Source: Moringa oleifera (lineage: Eukaryota > Streptophyta > Magnoliopsida > Brassicales > Moringaceae). Taken from it: a stretch of 64,000 nt of DNA. Under the pieces are notes generated by a model. That model saw nothing but the letters and a program-made list of their open reading frames with translations, did not search any database and was not told the origin of the DNA. Where the stretch lies: contig JAJFZO010000583.1 of the NCBI GenBank assembly GCA_021397835.1, positions 1,218,501 to 1,282,500 on the forward strand. Reading direction: 5' to 3'. Positions 11,501 to 23,100 of this stretch are shown here, piece after piece; the stretch's first letter is position 1; each line of letters opens with the position of its first letter. The position numbers were made by a program, and so were the translations under genes.

Positions 11501-12046
11501 TTGTTTACATTTTAGTTTCTTCAGTCATATCATTTTATACATGAATAATTAATGTTGCTTCACTTTTTTTCAGGGTCAACAGTTATTAAGTAAGGCATCA
11601 ACATCTGCTAAGGGGGAATTCACTGTAAGGTGGTATAATAACTCTGCATCCTTAAATAGGCAAATTGCTCAAGGTATGTTAAATCAAACTTTTTATCTTC
11701 TTTGGTGTGTTGTATTTAACAATTTTTATATGATGTTTCAGCTACCCAAGCACCTATGCCATCCACCCAACCACACAGGACAATCACAACAATATTTATG
11801 TCAACCACTCAACCACTTAGAGTAACAATAATACCACCCAAACCACCAAGGACCCGACAACCATCAAATACAACTTGCAAAGTTTCAACAACATCCTAGA
11901 CAACATCAGCTCTTTCAGCTTTTATTGGAACATTCCCATCCTCAGCAGTAGTGGGGCATCTACCATCATTAAGGACAACATCACCATCATCCAAGATATC
12001 ATCATTTGAAACAAGGACAGTAGCACCTAGAACCTACAAAACTTGA
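8541..12046 (+). pseudogene. mudrA-type MULE transposase, pseudogene
   Basis: In order: an N-terminal PB1-like region (LHYGGHF, from 8577, probably preceded by a spliced 5' exon with acceptor AG at 8539-8540); an acidic linker; the MuDR DNA-binding domain (PIFKVGMIFGSLDEAR... to about 9440); the DDE transposase core (CRPIISVNACHLKG, DANNNTYPIAYAVV, MSDKQK; 9780-10015); an intron 10016-10273 (GT-AG); a SWIM zinc finger (CSC...IPCTHAVSAI, about 10829-10890); and a zinc knuckle (CSRCKKTGNNTHSCKG, about 11140-11180). A serine/threonine/proline-rich spliced tail runs to about 12046. It is dead: stops at 9270, 9674, 9740, 9932, 10520, 10823 and 11012, a one-base frameshift near 9383, and Asn instead of the first catalytic Asp (codon 9812-9814). 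Confidence 0.9.
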
Positions 12047-12515
12047 AGATGATTGTTTGGAATGTAATTATGAAAGTAATGGCATTAGTGTGTGTACTCT
12101 GAACATTTGAAATAGTTAACAGTTTGTTATGTATTTATGTTGGATATTTTTACCACTGTATGAGAACTTCATAATCAAAGTAATGTTTTTTACATTTATG
12201 ATTGGTGCATATAACTTTATATTAAATTATTTTTTCGTTACATATTATCAAGAATGTTATGAAGGAACATTAATGTAATGCTTGAATATATAAGAATCAA
12301 CTAAAGTTCATTCGATCAAGAATAAACTAGAATACATCTAGACAAGTAAATATAATTCAAAAATTATAATTCAATACTTAATTGTTCATTACAAAAGTAA
12401 ATTGCATCCAAACATAATTAACATAATAACATTATGTTCATTAACTACATTGTCACATACATTATATGGAACCAACTTACAACATAAATCGGCAACATCA
12501 ACTTCTAACATCAAT

Positions 12516-13442
12516 TTACAACACTATTTTGCTATATCTTGTTCCAATGTAAGACAAAATTAATGTCATTGTAGTCACAATCCATGAGATTATAACAAGC
12601 CTCCGATAAAAAATGAGTTGATCTTGTAACTGCTGGATTTGAGTTAATAACTTTGGAATAAGTTGCATTCCTCGATTACAGATAGGGCCATCAAACCAAA
12701 CAAAATAGCCCCAGTAATAATGTTTCTGCATCAATACAACATAATGTAAAATTATTACATAAGGCTATGAAACTAAATATATAAAAAAACAAAATCATAT
12801 GCAAATTAAAAATATTGTTTGATTGAACCCATATGGTCAACCAAAAAACTTAAAAATGTACAGCTTTTATTTTCTTAGACCTATTAATTAAAAATTATAT
12901 ACAATCTTATCATGGAAAACCATCTGATTTATGCATGAAAATCAACATCTTATGCATACATATGTGAAAAAAAAAACAATGAAATTGATAAATTAAGTTC
13001 ATGGCTAAACTCTAGCTAATCAAACTTAAAGAAAAAAGAAAAAAATACAGTCTCCATTTCCAAATATTCATTAATCAAAAATTAGATACATAATCATACC
13101 CATGTGTGCATGAAAATCAACTGCTTATCTATACAATCTTGCAAAGATCAATGAAAACAACAACTTAAACTCCTCATTAACAATACATTTTGATAATAAA
13201 AAATTAAATTTGTATTAAACACAATCATAATACAATGATCATGCCTATGAACTCATGAAAAAAATTAATGAAAAAAAATAAGTTAAGCTTGGATTACATA
13301 CGATGCTTTTTCCACAACCCCAAAATCTTCTTCCTGGGTTTCTTGTTGTCCATGAGGTACACAATTTTGCCCTAATACCACAATGACATAAGGAAACATG
13401 ATAAGATGAGCCTTCACTCTCTATTGAAAAATTCAACTTCAA
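12516..13442 (-). pseudogene. GRF zinc-finger protein with C-terminal membrane segment, remnant inside the MULE
   Basis: Two exons join cleanly: 13442-13302 (donor GTATGT) and 12725-12516 (acceptor TGCAG), phase 0, ending in a stop at 12516. The product reads SLCHCGIRAKLCTSWTT.. NPGRRFWGCG then, after the intron, YFVWFDGP, the signature of plant zf-GRF proteins of the At4g04775 type. A short coiled-coil-like stretch and one hydrophobic segment (LVIISWIVTTMTLILSYIG) follow. No in-frame ATG precedes the finger: the frame opens with TTG immediately after a stop, and the expected last zinc-binding Cys before YFVW appears to be Trp. I therefore treat it as a remnant, although it has no internal stop over ~115 codons. 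Similar genes recur as passengers or second genes of plant MULEs. Confidence 0.65.
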
Positions 13443-13647
13443 TCAATATATAGATCACTAACACTCAATTCTTCAACACGAAAATCCCGATCAATTACAA
13501 CTTTTTTTTCTCTTATCACTTTTTGAGCAATAAGACTGTGTTTTCTTTGATGAAAGGAAGGGAGGGGAAGCTCGGATTAATTTAGGGACAGAAGAGACAA
13601 TGATGCCCTCACGAAAATGGTTAATTTAAACGGCGTTTGTAATTAAG

Positions 13648-13742
13648 GTTCAATTTGGACAAAATTAAAAAGTCGGGGTTAGTTTGGATAAATTTTGAAA
13701 GTAAAGGTCTATTTGGAGAGATAGTGTTAAGGTCAGAACTTT
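13648..13742 (-). repeat. Right terminal inverted repeat of the MULE
   Basis: Read inward on the minus strand it begins AGTTCTGACCTTAACACTAT. It retains many cytosines lost from the left repeat and is probably closer to the original terminus. Confidence 0.75.
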
Positions 13743-13744
13743 AA

Positions 13745-15330
13745 ATGATATTTACTTTTTATTTTTTTATAATTTTAAATTTTATTATAAAAAATTAATA
13801 TAAAAAAATTAATCGATGATCAATTTTCGTTTGTTTTTATTAACCCCGCATTTGGCAAGAGATAATCACAAAACTTTAAAATAGTTGCTCGATTTTTTTA
13901 AAAAATAAAATTTGAAGGAGAAAAATTAATGAGTTTGATTAGCGAGAAAAAGGATTAATGGGTTTACTTGACCAATCAATTTATTTAACATTAGATTTTA
14001 CTTTTTTTAAAAAATTAATTCATACTTAATCTAATTGATTTTTTTTGAGTCGATACATAAATTTCAAAGTTTGCTTTGATTTATATTAAATATTAAATTT
14101 TAATTTATTATTTAAAATAAATATAAAAATTGAACAAAAATAGAATCAAATCAATTTCCTAAATGCCTTTTTGGATATTTCTCAATGCCTCAGTTATTTA
14201 CGGAACATGAGAAGCTAATGAATAATCATTTGCTTTCGAAAGAAATCAAATAATTTTTTGAAAATCCTACGAGACCCATTCATTCTTTATTAGATTTTTA
14301 TATTTTTTAAAAATAAATTTTGATTTTTGTAAAATTTTTAAGTAAATTTTATTTTTTATTATATTTAAATTAAAATTATCATGCTTAAATTTAAATTAAT
14401 AACTATAAAAATTTAAACATTTTTTATTATTAAAATAATTACAAATAATTTAAATAAATTTTATATTTTATTTAAATTCATTCTTTGAAATTTATATAGT
14501 TTTTAATTCACAAGTTAATTTTTATAATGTATTTTTTATAAATTCTCTTATATATTTAAAAAATTTGAATTTTTTATAATAATTTAAATATTTTTATATT
14601 AATAAAAATTTTAAAATAATTTTTAATTCATACTTTTAATATAAATTTAATTTAATTAAAATTAATAAATCAAAATTGATTTGAAGACGTTTTAAAAAAT
14701 TAAAATTTATTTTTTAAAGACAATATAAAATGTGAGTTTAATTTTAATTTTTTAAAATATTCATGATAAGATAGTTTAAAAAGTGCAAGAAATTTTTATC
14801 ACTTTTAAAAACTATTAAAATAAAACTAAACCCTCTTTGATATTGTTAGCACCTAGATGTGGTTAAAAACTGAGTCAATTTAAAGTTTAAATTAGAACTA
14901 AGTAGATTTTGATTAGTTTTGAAAAATTAAATTGGAATCAAATTGACTTTAGATTTTTTTTTAAAAAAGAAGCAAAGAGTTCATTGGTTTTTAAAAGAAT
15001 AAAAATATTTAAATAAAATTTTTTCTCCTAAAAAATAAAAAAAAGTGAAAATAACTCAGTATAAGTTTAAATTACATGGAAACATTGAAATCAAATTTAA
15101 TTTCTAAATTATTAATTTCAAACATTTAAAATATTTAAAATGATTATCCTTTAAACTTTTAAAGCAAGCATCAATCCAAAGTTATTTTCTTTTACAAAGT
15201 AAAAATCAAAACTTACTTGAAGAAAGAAAAAACTGTGCTATTAATAAAGTATCTTTCAAAAATATTTAATGAAACTAATTATAAAAGAAAGTAAAGAAAA
15301 GTTGGGCAAATAATTTTGAAATTAATTTTT
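13745..15330. repeat. Segmental duplication, unit B, right part
   Basis: Continues unit B beyond the MULE and matches about 3740-4965 of unit A. Two short segments (around 13900-13990 and 14150-14280) are present here only, as insertions here or deletions in unit A. No gene is present. Confidence 0.8.
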
Positions 15331-16934
15331 CAATTCAAAATTTTTAGATGGGCTGAGTAATATCATTTAATCAGTTCATCAATAAAAGTTTATAATTTTT
15401 GCATATTCAATTATTCAATTGGACACAATCCGGAGATCTTGAATGTTGCTATTCTTAATAAGGCTAGGAAGAAAAGTTATGAAATGTATTTTGAATTGTT
15501 TTTTAAAATATATTTATTTTATATAATAAATAATTTATAATTAATATAATTAGCACATACTTTTCAAATAAAAACATGCATACAAATGTTATTATAATTT
15601 AATTGAAATGTTTGTTTGATTTTATAAAAATCATATTATTACTTCAACTAAAAAAATAACGCTTCTATATTATAAAACCTGTATATCATGAAAAATGTAT
15701 AAAGCATAGAGCAAAGAAAAAAAAAGGCACGGGTGAGAATGTTAAGGGTGAGATAATTACAGTTAATGAACTATTATTTTTTTATATAATTTTAAAAAAT
15801 TAAGGTCCTTAACTAATGATGATTTGAAAAAAAATTGTGATAATCTTAAAATTCTTTAGCAAATGTTAATGATCTAGACTTGTTCGATGAATTAAAAATC
15901 TTGAATGAAGTGTTACAAATAGAAATAAAAATGTTATTTAAAATAGCAAATTTTATAAAAAATATTTTTATAAAACTAAAATTAACAAAATTCTTACCTT
16001 CATTAATCAATTATATCATAAGAAACATTAAATATATTAGATATTTTATCAATTTCGAAAAAAATATTATTATCACATGAATATGAAATTCAATTAATAA
16101 TTATTTATTTTTAAAAATAAAATATAATGTTAATAATATAAAAAATTAAAATTAATGAAAAAATTAAAATAAAAATAATCAATTTTTAAATAATGATAAA
16201 TTAATAATAAAATTATTATAAAATAAAAAATTTAACATAATAACTAATTGATAATAGATTAATAATAAAATTATATTTTAATTTTTAATATAAAGTATAT
16301 ATTATAAAAATATATAATTTATATTTTTAATTAATTTAATGATTGATTAACGATCAAATCAGTATAGTTGCTAGGCAGCCATAACTGTTGGCAACCTATG
16401 ATCGTTGAACCTTGGTCTCTAGGAAACCAAAGTTGTTAAGGTAGCCTGGTGACTAATCCTATGTGGCCGTTAGGTTGCCAAATTAGCAATCGACCTAGTG
16501 TCAATCGTTGGTTTCCATTGCTAGGGAGATTGTAAGTGGCCATCGCTGGGTCCTTTTAAAACTAAAACAAAAGTTTTAATTTCTTCTTTGTTTTCTCGTG
16601 AGTGTCACTCTTTCCTTTTAAAATAAATGTGATTATTTATTTTTTAATAATTTTACTTAAAATAATATAATTACAAATAAAGATAAAATTGCATAAAAAA
16701 TAAATTAAAAATTCTTAATTAACCAATAAAACAACAAATAAAAATATCTAAATAGTTAAATAAAACTAACTCATCAAAGTTAAATATGTACGAATCAATA
16801 GATTGCACCTAATGAAATAAATATAAAGAGAGAGAGAGGGGTAAATGGAAGTTTATGATCCATAAATTTATTTATGAATTAGAATGAGTAAGAATTAATT
16901 ATCAAGTTTTATTGATGAGATCCATGCATGCAGA
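15331..16934. other. AT-rich gene-poor DNA with one less AT-rich island
   Basis: No supported coding region; lysine/isoleucine-rich open frames near 15880-16080 reflect base composition. A more balanced island at about 16355-16570 contains recurring GTTGCCAA/GGCAACC and GGAAACC/GGTTTCC words of mixed orientation and looks like a decayed repeat of unknown type. Confidence 0.5.
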
Positions 16935-17134
16935 CTATCCGAGTCGGGAAGCTGCAGAGCAAGCACACTTATGGTGGTTATCACAGTAGCAGCGCGAGCA
17001 AGAAAGAGGAACGCAATAAATTTGGCAATCCGCATCTTTGTCGCATTTTGGCGGACCATCATCTCCTGCTTCCCCGGATCCTTCCATCACCATACCTGCC
17101 CATCATATATCGTACGTATGATTTCATTTCATTT

Positions 17135-17179
<45 letters not shown>

Positions 17180-17242
17180 ACCAGATGCGATGATGAGTCC
17201 AACCAAGAGAAACAAAGCAAATCTCGGCGAAGCTTGCTTCAT
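16935..17242 (-). CDS. Small secreted cysteine-rich peptide (defensin-like/CRP class), two exons
   Basis: Exon 1 is 17242-17182 and exon 2 is 17095-16935, joined at G|GTAATCC and GGGCAG|GTATGG in phase 1, giving 73 residues and a stop at 16935. Residues 1-21 form a signal peptide: a short basic start (MKQASPRF), then hydrophobic ALFLLVGLIIASG. A Gly/acidic linker leads to a mature domain with eight cysteines spaced C-x5-C-x3-C-x4-C-x2-C-x1-C-x5-C-x1-C, ending CACSAASRLG. A phase-1 intron right after the signal peptide and a Cys-rich second exon are the usual architecture of plant defensin-like and related secreted peptides. Such peptides act in the apoplast in defence or cell signalling; the role here is unknown. 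I cannot match the cysteine spacing to a named family. A TATAAATAC box sits about 40 bp upstream. The clean frame and splice sites argue for a real gene. Confidence 0.72.
17141..17175. repeat. GA/CT microsatellite in the peptide gene's intron
   Basis: On the minus strand a CT run begins six bases after the splice donor and fills nearly half of the 86-bp intron. Length variation here could affect splicing. Confidence 0.85.
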
Positions 17243-17281
17243 ATTTTATCAATGGGAGTGCCTTGCGGGATATATGGCATT

Positions 17282-17290
17282 GTATTTATA
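17282..17290 (-). promoter_or_regulatory. TATA box of the cysteine-rich peptide gene
   Basis: The minus strand reads TATAAATAC, about 40-48 bp upstream of the ATG at 17242, implying a very short 5' UTR. Confidence 0.5.
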
Positions 17291-17299
17291 CTATAATTT

Positions 17300-18589
17300 T
17301 GGTAAACAAATCTTCATACTATTGCCATATGCATTTTACTCTAAATATAGAACGACACCCTGTTTTAGTTTATCCATTTAATTATGTTATTTCACCTTAG
17401 TTGAGTTGTTTTTTTAAAAATTGTTTTATAATATATTAATATAATAAATAAACAAAATACATTTTATTAATTTATTTTATTAAATCGTTACATGTCAATA
17501 TATTTTAAGAAATCAACATAACTCAAAAAGCCGTAAAATCTTGAAATCGTGTTCATTCGCCCAAACCATCAAATTGGATTTTTTTTTTTTCGATTTCTTC
17601 ACACATTTATTTGTTTGTATTAAATTTTGATCACCAAATTATCAAACTAAAACCAAAAATTTTTAAAAGAATTTATAAAATGTGCAATATTGTTAAAAAA
17701 ATCTTATTTTGAATATTTAGATAAATAAAAAGTAGTGTTTTATTTATTTAATAATTTTTATTTTTAAAAAAATTAACTCTGTGTTTCCATTATATTAAGA
17801 GTGATTTATTTAAAAAAAAACTTAAAGTTTAAGTGATTAATAAAATTTAATTTTGATTTAAGATTTATTTGTTTTTAACTTTTTTTATGAAAAGACTAAT
17901 TATCCTTATATGTAAATTTCACTTTTGTCGTATTATATTATGTGAAAATCATTTTTCATTCATCAAACTACATATTTATTATTTTATTTAAGATTTAGGT
18001 TAGAGTTTCTAGTATTCACATATCAAGATTCAAAATTCTGATTTAAAGTAATCAGTATTACTTTTTTTAAAAATGAAATGGACAAAGATTTGAGTTCATC
18101 AAATTTAGGTATTTTACTTATTTTAATTTAATTTGTTATTATATTTGTCTTGGTTATTATAGTGTTTAGTTGAAACCTTAAATTAGATATTGAGATATTA
18201 CTTATTATCTCAATCATCAATTTTGATTATGAAGTTTTTTTTTAAAAAAAATTAATATGTCAACTATTCCAAAAGATTTTGCGATTGATATACTTGAAAT
18301 AAATGGTTGGCACACTTACAAAATAAATGGTCGACATACTACGTTTCGATTTTTTATCTATCGGCTTTTTACACGTCGACCATTTATATGTCAATAATTT
18401 ATATGTTAAATGTTTATCTATTTACTTGTGGATTGTTTATTTGTCAACCATTTATCTATCAGTCATTTATTTGTCGATGCTTATATGTTGATCATTTATA
18501 TAATAGTATGAATGCAAGTGATTTTTCATTGATCATTTGCATACTTGCCAACTATTTTCACTTGTATTAAATATAGAGGCCAATGGATT
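17300..18589. other. AT-rich DNA with degenerate short repeats
   Basis: No coding frame supported. Between about 18330 and 18505 a word like CATTTATNTGTCGA recurs several times in slightly altered form (a decayed tandem array); the open frame across it is a by-product. Confidence 0.5.
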
Positions 18590-20180
18590 GATAGTGTAAA
18601 GGAGAAAAATTTTACTCAATAATACAAAATGCTATGATGTTTCATGCACCTCAAGATTGCACATATTGGCATTTGTTGCACTGTTTATATCAAAAATTGA
18701 ATATTAATAATAGAATGTATAAGATGAGCATATCATTTAGATACGAGACAAAGGCTACGATGCTAGTATTTCAAATAAAAAATGATGCTTAGTTAATTGG
18801 TTTCACCCTGTATAACAATATACAAGAATGTATGACCTCTTTGTGTGTAGTGATTGAATCATGTCTCACTTATCCACAATCTCATATACATGCGCAGGAG
18901 CAAACGAGAGCGAATTGTGACTAGAAGATTAATGAACCTGATGTTACGATACATAATGAAGAACAATTTATGTATATAACGAGACTTAAAGAAGTTAAGA
19001 ATGAAAAAGATAATGAAGTTGATTTGAATGATAACGATAAACTTGTACAGGTATCTAAAGTCATCATGAATCAATTATTGTTATTCAAAAGTTTGGTAAC
19101 AATTAGATTCTACATGAGGTAATGAGACCTTCTCGTTTGATGTGATAAAAAAAGGACAAGTTTTCTTTAATAAGATAGATTTATGAAAATATTTGAGTCT
19201 CTTTATGATGAAAAAAAAAAATTCAAGTTCCATGCGAAGAAATCTATAAAGGATTTATTTGTAGCTAGGTGCATTGGTGATTCATGTGAATGGCAAGTAA
19301 GAGTTATTAAATTGGTTCCATTTGAGTATTTTATAGTTAATAAACTTATTAATCCTCATACTTGCTTAGAAGAAATTCTTCACCATGATTGTCACCAAGC
19401 AAGTAGTTAAGTAATCATGCAATGTATTTAGTCAAAGTATGTAGCAATCAAATGTAATTATAGATCAAAAGACATCATTGAAAATATACTAAAAGATTAT
19501 AATGTTAACCTTAATTATGACAAAGCATGGAAGGCTAAAGAAGGTACTTTAACTCTAATAAGAGGAAGTCTAAATGAATCATATGTTATTCTTCCATCAT
19601 ATATGGTTTGTGACTTATATAGAGACAGATGATAATAATCACTTTAAACACTTATTTATGTCAATTGGATCATGCATCATAGGGTTTCATACATATATTA
19701 GGCCTCTGATGACTATTGATGAAATATTTTAAAAATAAAAATATCTTGTCACCTTATTTGTTGAGATTGGGAAATATAAGAATAATTAAATATACTCAAT
19801 AACCTTTAGTGTCGATGATTCAAAAAAATGATGCTATTGAGAATAGTTTCTTACTAAGTTTAAGGGAGTTATTAGTAATTCCAACCCACTTGTATTTATT
19901 TATGATTGCATATACGTATTGCGAAATTTGTTAAGAATATGTTTCCTATAGTTGTCAATGGGATATGTATGTACCACTTAAGCCAGAATTTGAAAGCAAG
20001 ATTTAAGCATCATGCTATACTACCATTGTTCTATATGATAGCCAAAGCTTATTGCATATCAAAATTTGAACACTTGATGGAATAAATTAATAGTATTGAT
20101 TATAACTATGTATGATATCTTAAAGATGTATAAGTTACAACGTGGGCTCGTGTATATTTAAATTGTAGGCAATATAACAT
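18590..20180 (+). pseudogene. Second MULE transposase, heavily decayed
   Basis: Fragments in order on the plus strand: an N-terminal region with many breaks (18600-19140); the MuDR DNA-binding domain, still open at 19183-19410 (KKKFKFHAKKSIKDL, RCIGDSCEWQVRVIKL, NPHTC); a segment LNYDKAWKAKE (about 19510); then DDE-core traces such as SIGSCIIGFHTYIRPLMTID (about 19655) with the first Asp kept; and a region resembling the helical insertion (NLKARFKHHAILPLFYMIAKAY, about 19980-20060). Stops and frameshifts are dense. It differs in sequence from the MULE at 7.7 kb, so it is another family. Terminal repeats were not found. Confidence 0.75.
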
Positions 20181-23100
20181 CATTTTGTATTTAAAAATTA
20201 TTTTTATAATATAATAAAAATGAGGTTTAGATTTTATTTCTCTTTTTTTAGAGATTATTCAATCAAATTTTTTGTTATATCAATATTTAATAACATACCT
20301 ATTATTTAAATATAATAATTAAAAATTATCGTAATCTAGTATATTTTAAAGTAATGATTTAATAAATTTTAAAATATATTTTTATCATCAAATTAAATTT
20401 TGATTTTCAAAAAATATTAAAAACATATCCTAAATTTAATGAATGACATATAGGAGATTTAAAAAAATGTCAGTTTTCTTTTTCTTTTTCCTTAATGTCT
20501 CTTTCTTCCTTTTTTCTTTGCAACTTCTCCTTCTTCAACTTTTTCAGCTTGTCTTTCATGTAAATCTTCTATTTATTTTTATCGTTGCTATGAAAAATCA
20601 AGTTTTTAAAATAACACCTCATTTTGAAGTAAAAGTAGAACTGATTACGGTTCGGGTTCGATTTAATTTCGATTTTAAACCGTCGGTTCGATGATGTTAA
20701 ATTTAAATCTTAATGTGAGATATTTTCATCAATCACTTATCATATCTTTTTACTCAATGTTTGTAAATATTATTTAAAAAGAGAAATGCTTAAATTTTAA
20801 GAAGAGAAAATTTTAAATTCAAGATATATGGCTTGTTAAAACTCTAATTTCAAAGGAAAGAGAGATTCAGAAAGTAAAATACATTCAAGTTGAAACTCAA
20901 TTTATGAGATGTTGTTTCAATCAATAATAATTTTATTAACGGGAAAGAAACATCTAATTGAAGATTTGTTTCTTGTCAAAACTTAAACTTCAAAAGCATC
21001 TTTGATTGGCGATGATATAATTTTTTTTTATCTTATTCAAAATAAACTTATTTTTTTAATATTTAATTTATTTTTATTAAATGATTACAATTTTTTGATA
21101 AACATCTATTTTTTAAAAATCTGAAATAGTAATTACGAAGTAAATCATTGGAACAACAATTTCATGAAGATAAAAAATAATTATAAATTTTTTATTCTCA
21201 AAGTACCTTTAAAAAAATTATGAAATTACTACCCCATATATATATATATAGACGTAATTATAACAATTCTACTTCTCTTTTCTCTTCGTTTTTTTTAATC
21301 TATAAAAAAGCATAAAATATTATATTATTATTATTAAAATATTAATTAATATTAATAATATTTTTTATATTAATATTAAAAAATAAAAAAATTATATAAT
21401 TAGTATTGGTTTTATAATAAATTATTATTATAAAATATTTATAAATTAATATTATTTTAAGACAAAAATTAATTATAAAAATATTAATTAATTTATAATT
21501 AATTTAGTTAAAAAGTATATTAATCTTTTAGAAGTATCTCAATTACTTTTTCAATTCTCTATGAACCAAATATGTGAAAATTAATTTTTGTTTGATTTTT
21601 TTAATGAATCAAATTTGATAATAATTATTTTACTCTTTTTTTCTTTTAATTTTTTTTAAAAATACCTATTTTATTCAATATGTATTCCATTTTATGAACC
21701 AGAGTGATGCAAGTGGATGAAAGATTTATAGAAATGAAAAACATTCGAATTAAAGCTTAATTTATAAAGATATCCAATAAACCAACAACAATTTCACTTG
21801 GGAGAGATAGAACTTAAAATTGAAGATGTGTGATTTGTTAAAATTTTAGTTTTTTTGGAAAAAAATTAAATAGTAAAATATATTTAATTAAAAGTTATTT
21901 TTAGGAAATTGCTTTAACCAATATAATTTTATGAATTAATTTTTTATTATATTAGAATAAAGCTAAATTTGACAATCTAATACATATACCTAATAATAGA
22001 ATGATGTTGAACGTTTTGAAGTGTCTACATCAACAACATATGGGCCTTGATGTAGATTTTAAGTTTTCATAATTATATATCAATAATTTTTAAAATTTTT
22101 AATTTTATTTAAAAATTTTAAATTTTAATCCATATATTAAATAAAACTCTATTAATACTAAAATTCTACCTAAGGATTAATTTTTTTTTTTAAACATATT
22201 CTTGCTTACATATTCATTCCCTAATTTATTAGGTCAGTATTTTTATTTTAATACTATTTTTCGGTATTATTTAGGACTATAATGAGTATGATATTTGTTT
22301 TGCTGATTAATGTTACTAAAATAATGAAATTATAAGTGATTAGCGTATCAGATTTCATTTCTCCTTATTCTTTGGTGGCTTGACTATTCTAAGTCTCTCA
22401 TCATTTTTCTTCTTTTTTTTTTCATTTATAATCCAATTAATATATGCATTACCTCTCTATTTATATTTTTTTCAAAACTATTTGAGTGTCTTGCAGTCAA
22501 AGTTGGTCCCAATATCAAATTCTATAATGTTTTGCCAATCTTAAAGCAACTCTATATTCATAACTTATTCAAAAAAAGTCTTGGGATATGATAAGTCAGT
22601 TGATTTTAGTTTTTTGCAAGTTGCTATGAATTCATACACATCATTTTTCATAGAAGTTTATGAAAATAATAGTTTTTTTTTCAAATTTAATTTTATTAGA
22701 GTTTTGTAATACTATGAAAGGGTGACTACCTTTCCACATAAAATTTTAATTTTCAATAACTTATAAAAGTAAGCATTAATTCTCATTATAAATATTATAT
22801 ATTTTAACATTTTAATTATTTTGAATGTACATTTCAAAGTTGTTGTTTTATTATTTTAAATTATATGTACAAAATGTAAAAAATTATATACCAATTAAGT
22901 TACACTTATCTATAAAAACTTAATTTTTACATCAATTTGAAATTTTTATCAAAATAGTTCTAAATTTTCATTCAACAATAAATTTAATATTAAAATAGTA
23001 AAGTTTTTAGGTTGATAAAAATTTATGATTTAAGATTAACAAAATATTTAAATCAAAATTTTACATTAAAAATATAATAAAATATTAGTTTAAAATTGAT

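Larger units (their letters stand above)
7720..13742. mobile_element. Mutator-like element (MULE) inserted in unit B
   Basis: About 6.0 kb, bounded by ~95-bp terminal inverted repeats (7720-7812 and 13648-13742). It carries a mudrA-type transposase pseudogene on the plus strand and a GRF zinc-finger remnant on the minus strand. Unit A at 3720-3740 gives the arrangement without the element: similarity to unit B breaks just left of 7717 and resumes just right of 13744. A target-site duplication is not clear; TAAATATTATTTA (7707-7719) and TAAATGATATTTA (13742-13754) differ at two of 13 bases and could be chance in AT-rich DNA. Confidence 0.85.

Noticed and set aside
7707..13754. 13-bp target-site duplication around the MULE
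   Set aside because: Two mismatches, AT-only sequence and a length beyond the usual 9-11 bp; not safe to claim.
16928..17381. Plus-strand open frames of 122 and 136 codons
   Set aside because: They run across a GA microsatellite (ERERER repeats) and are antisense shadows of the two-exon cysteine-rich peptide gene, whose splice sites and signal peptide fit much better.
18307..18570. 87-codon Tyr/Ile-rich frame
   Set aside because: It translates a degenerate tandem repeat; periodic composition explains the openness.
20443..20694. 83-codon frame rich in Phe/Leu
   Set aside because: A poly-pyrimidine by-product in an AT-rich desert; not a credible membrane protein.
20640..20695. GGTTCG-rich stretch as a tRNA T-arm
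   Set aside because: GGTTCGGGTTCGA recalls a T-loop but no cloverleaf or acceptor stem can be formed around it.
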